From Streptomyces aurantiacus JA 4570 (GTDB lineage: Bacteria > Actinomycetota > Actinomycetes > Streptomycetales > Streptomycetaceae): 64,000 bases of DNA. A program made the position numbers and the translations under genes. The notes under the pieces are model-generated. The model saw nothing but the letters and a program-made list of their open reading frames with translations. It ran no database searches and was not told where the DNA came from. Shown here one piece after another: positions 59,002 through 64,000 of the stretch (position 1 is its first letter; the number at the start of each line of letters is the position of its first letter). Location of the stretch: assembly GCF_000414115.1 (NCBI RefSeq), contig NZ_AOPZ01000412.1:39070-103069 (forward strand), read 5' to 3'.

Positions 59002-59015
59002 GTTTCACGTGAAAC
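59002..59015. other. parS site upstream of parA
   Basis: Perfect GTTTCACGTGAAAC, in the 296-bp gap between rsmG and parA, near the expected parAB promoters. It is the parS nearest dnaA in this window. Confidence 0.94.
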
Positions 59016-59028
59016 ACGATGCACGGCG

Positions 59029-59058
59029 ACCGGGGTGCCGCTGGTGCGACACCCCGGT
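59029..59058 (-). terminator. probable terminator after rsmG
   Basis: 9-bp perfect arms (59029-59037 ACCGGGGTG and 59050-59058) with a 12-base loop, 85 bp past the rsmG stop. Confidence 0.5.
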
Positions 59059-59142
59059 ATGCGTACGTTTGGCAGCTTTTGTGGAGTACGGCTCGTCGTC
59101 AGGACGGATCAGCGACGGGGCCGCTCGATCCCACGATGGCGA

Positions 59143-59859
59143 TCAGCGACGGCGTCGAGTCCGTCCCGTCCGGGCGGCCTTGGCGCGCTTGGCCGCGAAC
59201 CGCACACCGCCCGGGCTCTCGCCGACCTCGACCCGCACCACCGTGGACAGGGGTTCCACCACGCCCTCGCCCACGTGCACGACAGAGACGGACTCCGCAC
59301 CGAGCTTGCTCAGGGCCGCTCCGGCCGCCTTGACCTCTTCCTCGGCGGTGTCGCCCTTGAGGGCCAGCATCTCCCCGTACGGACGCAGCAGCGGTACGCC
59401 CCAGCCCGCGAGCCGGTCCAGCGGGGCCACGGCCCGTGCCGTCACGACATGAACGGGCGGCAGCTTGCCCAGGACTTCCTCGGCGCGACCGCGGACGACC
59501 GTCACATGGTCGAGCCCGAGCAGCTCGACGACCTCGTTCAGGAAGTTCGTACGCCGCAGCAGTGGCTCAAGGAGAGTGATCTTCAGGTCGTCACGGACGA
59601 GGGCGAGCGGGATGCCGGGCAGCCCGGCACCGGAGCCGACGTCGCACACCGTCACGCCCTGGGGCACCACCTCGGACAGCACCGCGCAGTTCAGCAGGTG
59701 CCGCTCCCACAGCCGGGGGACCTCACGAGGGCCGATCAGGCCGCGCTGCACCCCCGTCTCGGCCAGCAGCTCCGCGTACCGGACCGCGTCCGGGAACCGC
59801 TCACCGAAAACTGTCCGCGCCTGCTCCGGCGCCGGGGGGAGCTCCGCTGCCTCCGTCAC
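59143..59859 (-). CDS. rsmG: 16S rRNA m7G methyltransferase RsmG
   Basis: A 238-residue SAM-dependent methyltransferase that makes 7-methylguanosine at the streptomycin-sensitive position of 16S rRNA. Motif I is DVGSGAGLPGIPLAL, and WERHLLNCAVL is the RsmG-specific N-terminal string. GTG 59859 is preceded by GGAAGG. Loss of rsmG in Streptomyces gives low-level streptomycin resistance and often more antibiotic production (established for the family). It lies between khpB and parA. Confidence 0.96.
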   Translation of the reverse strand: MTEAAELPPAPEQARTVFGERFPDAVRYAELLAETGVQRGLIGPREVPRLWERHLLNCAVLSEVVPQGVTVCDVGSGAGLPGIPLALVRDDLKITLLEPLLRRTNFLNEVVELLGLDHVTVVRGRAEEVLGKLPPVHVVTARAVAPLDRLAGWGVPLLRPYGEMLALKGDTAEEEVKAAGAALSKLGAESVSVVHVGEGVVEPLSTVVRVEVGESPGGVRFAAKRAKAARTGRTRRRR

Positions 59860-59912
59860 GGGGACCGTCCTTCCGTACCGCACTGGATCGCTGACTATCA
59901 GGCTGACAAAGA

Positions 59913-59942
59913 CCGGCCCCGCCTGCGAACAGACGGGGCCGG
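59913..59942 (-). terminator. probable terminator after khpB
   Basis: 9-bp GC-rich arms (59913-59921 and 59934-59942) with a 12-base loop. On the minus strand a TCTTTGTC tail follows. Confidence 0.65.
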
Positions 59943-59957
59943 GGGCAACGCGTGTGA

Positions 59958-60473
59958 TCAGGCGGGGAGTACCACGACGAAGCGCTGCGGCTCCTCGCCC
60001 TCGGACTCGCTGCTCAAGCCGGCGGCCTTGACCGCATCATGCACGACCTTGCGCTCGAAGGGCGTCATCGGCTTGAGCTTGACCGGCTCACCGGAGCTCT
60101 TCGCGTCGGCTGCGGCCTTGGCGCCCAGCTCGGACAGCTCCTCACGCTTCTTCGCGCGGTAGCCCCCGATGTCCAGCATCAGGCGGCTGCGGTCGCCGGT
60201 CTCGCGGTGCACCGCGAGGCGGGTGAGCTCCTGGAGCGCCTCCAGGACCTCACCGTCACGGCCGACCAGCTTCTGCAGATCGCGGCTGCCGGCGTCGCTG
60301 ATGATCGACACCGCGGCGCGGTCGGCCTCGACGTCCATGTCGATGTCGCCGTCGAGGTCGGCGATGTCCAGCAGACCTTCGAGGTAGTCCGCCGCGATCT
60401 CACCCTCCTGCTCGAGGCGGGTCAGGGTGTCGCCGACCTCGGCAGCGGCGGAGGTGGTGGTGCCTTCCGTCAC
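59958..60473 (-). CDS. khpB: KhpB/Jag RNA-binding protein
   Basis: A 171-residue Jag/KhpB protein: a KH domain at about 75-130 with ELTRLAVHRETGDRSRLMLDIGGYRAKKRE (about residues 90-120), and an R3H domain at the C-terminus (MTPFERKVVHDAVKAAGLSS, then RFVVVLPA). KhpB binds RNA and in other Gram-positives affects cell length and envelope growth. GTG 60473 has GAAGGAG upstream. It is 14 bp downstream of yidC in the yidC-khpB arrangement common to Gram-positive bacteria. Confidence 0.95.
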   Translation of the reverse strand: MTEGTTTSAAAEVGDTLTRLEQEGEIAADYLEGLLDIADLDGDIDMDVEADRAAVSIISDAGSRDLQKLVGRDGEVLEALQELTRLAVHRETGDRSRLMLDIGGYRAKKREELSELGAKAAADAKSSGEPVKLKPMTPFERKVVHDAVKAAGLSSESEGEEPQRFVVVLPA

Positions 60474-60487
60474 GGGATGGACTCCTT

Positions 60488-61816
60488 CTACTTCTTGGAC
60501 GGGTGCTTGGGCCGCTGCTGGCCCTTGCGTCCGGACTTGGCTTTGCTGCGGGTGCCCTGGCCGGGCTGGCCGCCGGAGGCTCCGGACTTGCCCTTGCTCT
60601 CGGTGCCCTTCTTCGTGGCGTCCTGAGGCTCGGCTGCCTTGCCCTCGGCCTTGTCCGCGGGCTCGTCCTCGGACTTGGTCAGCGATGTCTTCGAGCCCGC
60701 GTCCGTCTTTGCGGCCGCCGTGGTCGGGGCGGCCTGACGCTTGGACTTGCTCTGCCGCTTGGGCTGCTGCCGCTTGGGCGCGCCACCGGCGGCCGGAGCG
60801 CCGTCCTCGGTGGTGGTTGCGACGGTCTCGCTGACGATGACCGTGCCGTCGGCCTGGGCCGCGAGGCCGGCCTTGTTCAGGCCGTTGATGAACTTGCGCT
60901 CGTACTCGTTGCGGTCGCGGCCCTTGGCGACGATGGCCTTGACGGCGCGGACCTGGCCACGGCTGCGGGTCTTCTTGGTGTCCGTGATGTGCTTCTGCAG
61001 ACGCTCCAGGTACGCGGCCTGGGCCTTGGAGCCCGGGGTCGGGTTCTGGCGGATCACGTACATCTGCTGACCCATGGTCCACACGTTGGTGGTCAGCCAG
61101 TAGACGAGGACACCGACCGGGAAGTTGATGCCGAAGACGGCGAACATGACGGGGAAGACGTACATCAGCATCTTCTGCTGCTGCATGAACGGCGTCTTCA
61201 CCGTCGTGTCCACGTTCTTCGTCATCAGCTGGCGCTGGGTGAAGAACTGCGACGCCGACATCAGGATGATCATGAGGGCGGTCACGACGCGCACATCGGT
61301 CATCGAGGCGCCCAGGGAGGCGACCTTGTCAGCGCTGTCCGTGAACTTCACCGCGAGCGGGGCACCGAAGATGTGGGCGTCACGTGCGCTGTCCAGCAGC
61401 TGCTGGTCGATGACGCCGACCTTCTTGTTCGACGCGATGCCGTTGAGCACGTGGTACAGCGCGAAGAAGAACGGCGACTGCGCCAGGATGGGAAGGCACG
61501 AGGAGAGCGGGTTGGTGCCCGTCTCCTTGTACAGCTTCATCATCTCTTCGGACTGACGCTGCTTGTCGCTCTTGTAGCGTTCCTGGATCTTCTTCATCTC
61601 GGGCTGCAGCGTCTGCATGGCCCGGGTCGCCTTGATCTGCTTCACGAAGAGCGGAATCAGGCAGATGCGGATCAGGATCACCAGCGACACGATCGACAGG
61701 CCCCAGGCCCAGCCCGTATCCGGGCCGAAGATCGCACCGTACAGCTTGTGGAACTGCACGATGACCCAGGAGACGGGTGTCGTGATGAAGCTGAAGAAAC
61801 CGGCAATCGTGTCCAC
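60488..61816 (-). CDS. yidC: membrane protein insertase YidC
   Basis: A 442-residue YidC/Oxa1/Alb3 insertase that helps place proteins in the membrane. It has the short actinobacterial N-terminus (VDTIAGFFSFITTPVSWVI), the conserved central membrane region RICLIPLFVKQIKATRAMQTL...EMKKIQERYK, and about five helices. The last 130 residues are a Lys/Arg/Pro/Ser-rich cytoplasmic tail, long but usual for Streptomyces. GTG 61816 is separated from yidD by three bases. Confidence 0.96.
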   Translation of the reverse strand: MDTIAGFFSFITTPVSWVIVQFHKLYGAIFGPDTGWAWGLSIVSLVILIRICLIPLFVKQIKATRAMQTLQPEMKKIQERYKSDKQRQSEEMMKLYKETGTNPLSSCLPILAQSPFFFALYHVLNGIASNKKVGVIDQQLLDSARDAHIFGAPLAVKFTDSADKVASLGASMTDVRVVTALMIILMSASQFFTQRQLMTKNVDTTVKTPFMQQQKMLMYVFPVMFAVFGINFPVGVLVYWLTTNVWTMGQQMYVIRQNPTPGSKAQAAYLERLQKHITDTKKTRSRGQVRAVKAIVAKGRDRNEYERKFINGLNKAGLAAQADGTVIVSETVATTTEDGAPAAGGAPKRQQPKRQSKSKRQAAPTTAAAKTDAGSKTSLTKSEDEPADKAEGKAAEPQDATKKGTESKGKSGASGGQPGQGTRSKAKSGRKGQQRPKHPSKK

Positions 61817-61819
61817 TAA

Positions 61820-62179
61820 TCAAGCTCCTTGAGCATGGGACGGGGTCTCGGCGGCCGGGCTCACGGGAGCCGGGGGGAGGTCTCCCGACGGCACGCCAGC
61901 GGCGGAGGGCCCGCCCTTGCGTTCGCGCCAGGCGGCGCGCAGCATCTCGTGCCACCGCGGGCGCTTGCGCGGCGGTACATGATCGACACCGCCGAGCGAC
62001 CACGGGTTGCACCGCAGGATGCGCCAGGCAGTGAGCGCTGTGCCCTTGATCGCGCCGTGCCGATCGATGGACAGATAGCCGTAGTGGGAGCACGACGGGT
62101 AGTACTTGCAGACTGGGCCGAGGAGTGGACTGATCGTCCACTGGTACAGCTTGATCAGCGCCAGCAGCGGGTACTTCAT
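61820..62179 (-). CDS. yidD: membrane protein insertion factor YidD
   Basis: A 119-residue YidD protein with the hallmark LYQWTISPLLGPVCKYYPSCSHYG (about residues 11-34) and WRILRCNPWSLGGVDHVP. It assists YidC. The start ATG 62179 overlaps the rnpA stop by four bases. The C-terminal 45 residues are Pro/Ala-rich and less conserved. Confidence 0.95.
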   Translation of the reverse strand: MKYPLLALIKLYQWTISPLLGPVCKYYPSCSHYGYLSIDRHGAIKGTALTAWRILRCNPWSLGGVDHVPPRKRPRWHEMLRAAWRERKGGPSAAGVPSGDLPPAPVSPAAETPSHAQGA

Positions 62180-62547
62180 CGCGCGCCCCCTCCCAGCAGC
62201 CGCTCCAGAGCGGCGTCCAGGTCTCGGGCCAGCTGTGCATGGTCGGCGTCACCCGCGCCGGGCAACGCTCGTACGACTACCAGGCTACCGGGGGGCAGCA
62301 GGGCCAGTCGGTCGCGCATGAGGTGGCGAAGTCTGCGCTTGACCGCATTGCGGACCACGGCTCCACCCACGGCCTTGCTCACGACGAAACCCGCACGTGT
62401 CGGGGGAACACTCTCCCCCGGCACGTGCGGGTCCGTTGCACCGCTGCGTAGATGGACGACGAGAAGCGGGCGGCCAGCCCGACGACCCCGTCGTACCGCG
62501 GTCGCGAAGTCTTCGCGCCGCCTCAGCCGATGCTCGGTAGGCAGCAC
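62176..62547 (-). CDS. rnpA: ribonuclease P protein component
   Basis: A 123-residue RNase P protein with the RNA-binding motif RNAVKRRLR (66-74) and the basic N-terminus RLRRREDFATAVRRGRR. It supports tRNA 5'-end maturation. GTG 62547 begins LPTEHRL. It lies 21 bp after rpmH and overlaps yidD. Confidence 0.96.
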   Translation of the reverse strand: MLPTEHRLRRREDFATAVRRGRRAGRPLLVVHLRSGATDPHVPGESVPPTRAGFVVSKAVGGAVVRNAVKRRLRHLMRDRLALLPPGSLVVVRALPGAGDADHAQLARDLDAALERLLGGGAR

Positions 62548-62568
62548 GACGTCATGACCTAATTGCGC

Positions 62569-62706
62569 TTAGGCGGACAGGCGGGCGCGACCCTTGCTAC
62601 GGCGGGACGCCAGGACGGCGCGGCCGGCACGGGTGCGCATACGCAGCCGGAAGCCGTGGGTCTTCGCGCGACGACGGTTGTTCGGCTGGAAGGTGCGCTT
62701 GCTCAC
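62569..62706 (-). CDS. rpmH: 50S ribosomal protein L34
   Basis: A 45-residue L34: VSKRTFQPNNRRRAKTHGFR to the end RRSKGRARLSA. GTG 62706 is chosen because it gives the exact family length. It is the first gene of the rpmH-rnpA-yidD-yidC-khpB operon and diverges from dnaA. Confidence 0.98.
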   Translation of the reverse strand: MSKRTFQPNNRRRAKTHGFRLRMRTRAGRAVLASRRSKGRARLSA

Positions 62707-62875
62707 TCGGGGGCTCCAGAAATGATGTGTGTGATGGCGGGGCATCGCCTGGCTGTCACCGTGCGCCCACGAGAAGCTCGCGTATACGCACCGAGTGCAC
62801 CGCTTCACAATCACAGATCGTGATCTTTGCCCATCGGAGGCAGGCGGCAGCAGCCATCGACAACTCGACCTGGTT

Positions 62876-62905
62876 ACGGTACGCGGGGCTACGCCATCCG
62901 GTCAA
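62876..62905 (-). promoter_or_regulatory. candidate rpmH promoter
   Basis: On the minus strand TTGACC (62900-62905), an 18-bp spacer and TACCGT (62876-62881), about 170 bp before rpmH. Good match to a housekeeping promoter. Confidence 0.6.
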
Positions 62906-62927
62906 ACCAGCGGCCTTCGAGAGACAC

Positions 62928-62947
62928 TGTGCACAGCCTGTGGACAA
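62928..62947 (-). promoter_or_regulatory. DnaA boxes upstream of dnaA
   Basis: Minus strand TTGTCCACA (62939-62947), the preferred Streptomyces DnaA box, and 11 bp away CTGTGCACA (62928-62936), two mismatches. They adjoin the -35 of the dnaA promoter, which suggests autoregulation. Confidence 0.75.
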
Positions 62948-62951
62948 CAAC

Positions 62952-62981
62952 TTGAACCGCACCCGTCGCCCTGACTACCGT
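62952..62981 (+). promoter_or_regulatory. candidate dnaA promoter
   Basis: TTGAAC (62952-62957), an 18-bp spacer and TACCGT (62976-62981), about 100 bp before the dnaA GTG. The DnaA box lies four bases upstream of the -35. Confidence 0.65.
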
Positions 62982-63083
62982 GGCTGAACTCCGAGTCGTT
63001 CCCTTCCCTCTGCCCCTCCCGACTTCCGTCACTATCCGTCCCAAGAACCACACCTTCGTGGGACCCATGAGAGAGCGTGCCCT

Positions 63084-64000
63084 GTGGCTGACGTACCTGC
63101 CGATCTTGCCGCAGTGTGGCCACGGGTTCTGGAACAACTTCTGGGAGAGGGGCGAGGGCAGGGCGTCGAGGCGAAGGACGAGCACTGGATCAAGCGCTGC
63201 CAGCCGCTGGCGCTCGTCGCCGACACCGCACTGCTCGCCGTGCCGAACGAGTTCGCCAAGGGCGTCCTGGAGGGCAGGCTCGCCCCCGTCGTCAGCGAGA
63301 CGCTGAGCCGGGAGTGCGGCCGCCCGATCCGCATCGCGATCACGGTCGACGACTCCGTGGGCGAGCCCCCGGCCCCGCCCGCGCCGCCGGTCCAGCAGCA
63401 GCCGCGGTACGGCGACTACGACGACCAGCAGTCCCGGTACGAGGACCAGTCGTCGCGGTACGAGGAACACCCGCCGCGCTACGAGGAGCCCGAACAGTCC
63501 TCCTCCGGTCAGGGGCATGACACGTACGACGGTTATGGCCGCCGCCCGGGGGACGAGCACGGCGGGCGCCCCGACGGACGCCCCGACCAGCTGCCGACGG
63601 CCCGCCCCGCCTATCCGGACTACCAGCGCCCCGGCGCCTGGCCCCAGCAGCCCCAGGACGACTACGGCTGGCAGCAGCCCCGCCTCGGCTTCCCGGACCG
63701 CGACCCGTACGCGAACCCGCCCCAGCAGCCGCAGCACGACTACCGCTCGCAGCCGCCGCAGGAGCGCGGGCCCTACGACCAGCACTCGGACCGGCAGTCG
63801 CACGACCGGCAGGACCGTCACGACCGGCATGAGCGCCCCGACCGTCACGACCGCCGGGACCGGCACGAGCTGCCCGAGTCGTCCGGCAGCGCCGGCTCCG
63901 GCGGCCGCACCGGCCCGGGAGGCCCCGGAGGCCCGGGCGGCCACGGCGGCCAAGGAAGCCACGGCGGACCGGGCGGCCCCGTGGGCCGTGGCGGCACCCC
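63084..64000 (+). CDS. dnaA: replication initiator DnaA, 5' part
   Basis: The first 305 codons of dnaA; the gene continues past the window edge. GTG 63084 starts ADVPADLAAVWPRVLEQLLG, the DnaA domain I (about 1-90), which binds DnaB and helps loading. From about residue 95 the chain is domain II, a very long linker rich in Gln, Tyr, Arg, Asp, His and Gly, with repeats such as DRHDRHERPDRHDRRDRHE and a Gly-rich end. Streptomyces DnaA is known for an enlarged domain II. The AAA+ and DNA-binding domains are not in the window. Confidence 0.96.
   Translation, partial: MADVPADLAAVWPRVLEQLLGEGRGQGVEAKDEHWIKRCQPLALVADTALLAVPNEFAKGVLEGRLAPVVSETLSRECGRPIRIAITVDDSVGEPPAPPAPPVQQQPRYGDYDDQQSRYEDQSSRYEEHPPRYEEPEQSSSGQGHDTYDGYGRRPGDEHGGRPDGRPDQLPTARPAYPDYQRPGAWPQQPQDDYGWQQPRLGFPDRDPYANPPQQPQHDYRSQPPQERGPYDQHSDRQSHDRQDRHDRHERPDRHDRRDRHELPESSGSAGSGGRTGPGGPGGPGGHGGQGSHGGPGGPVGRGGT

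Larger units (their letters stand above)
62707..63083. other. 377-bp rpmH/dnaA intergenic region
   Basis: Contains the divergent promoters of rpmH and dnaA and at least one perfect DnaA box. No further gene is seen. oriC itself is expected on the other side of dnaA, beyond the window. Confidence 0.8.

Noticed and set aside
58847..59017. Extension of parA to a GTG in the parS site
   Set aside because: Added residues are Arg-rich and unlike ParA; Streptomyces ParA length fits the ATG at 58846 better. Not fully excluded.
1..64000. tRNA or rRNA genes, insertion sequences, integrase or att sites
   Set aside because: None of the expected sequences or coding motifs were found by reading; a covariance search for tRNAs would settle it.
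63084..64000. oriC in the window
   Set aside because: In Streptomyces oriC lies between dnaA and dnaN, downstream of dnaA. Only one or two DnaA boxes are seen upstream of dnaA, which fit promoter control.

Overview
The window is a very GC-rich actinobacterial chromosome segment whose gene content and order match the region on one side of oriC in Streptomyces. Supporting marks are the dnaA/rpmH/rnpA/yidD/yidC/khpB/rsmG/parAB order at the right end, the sporulation pair ssgR-ssgA, many GTG starts, and repeated copies of the Streptomyces parS sequence GTTTCACGTGAAAC. I see no rRNA, tRNA, insertion sequence, prophage or CRISPR array. It reads as core chromosome with a few accessory or rearranged spots.

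Left part (1-15 kb): a LacI-type regulator, a metallophosphoesterase with a long Pro/Gln/Ala-rich head, a two-helix membrane protein, a tellurite-resistance type TerD-vWA gene split by a 20-bp tandem duplication, thiC behind a TPP riboswitch, a YibE/F membrane protein, ssgA and its activator ssgR, a cupin, and a short operon of a YvlD/phage-holin-like membrane protein, the tyrosine phosphatase ptpA and a trans-sulfuration type PLP enzyme.

Middle part (14-31 kb): LysR and Nudix genes, a flavohaemoglobin-like protein with a 200-residue disordered head, a HAD phosphatase, two-domain GNAT, GlcG/HbpS-like protein, a divergent MarR-MFS pair with 17-bp spaced operator repeats, a serine beta-lactamase-fold protein, WYL and RidA proteins, dnaB, a MATE exporter, and the rpsF-ssb-rpsR-rplI operon.

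Right part (31-64 kb): envelope genes (a FemX-type ligase with an alanine-racemase-fold partner, a GT87-like glycosyltransferase, a class A penicillin-binding protein), padR-ino1, an MFS protein, an LppU-like protein, CCA-adding enzyme, then a module of DUF6049 protein, MurJ, a membrane pseudokinase, SigM, its anti-sigma factor, TrxB and TrxA. The end holds parB-parA, rsmG, khpB, yidC, yidD, rnpA, rpmH and the first 305 codons of dnaA. oriC itself should lie beyond the right edge.

The most striking feature is the set of 14 parS or parS-like sites between 15.2 and 59.0 kb. ParB encoded at 56.7 kb should bind these to build the segregation complex. Several lie inside transcription-terminator hairpins, inside reading frames, or as a close pair. 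The other notable observation is the out-of-frame duplication in the terD-vWA gene.
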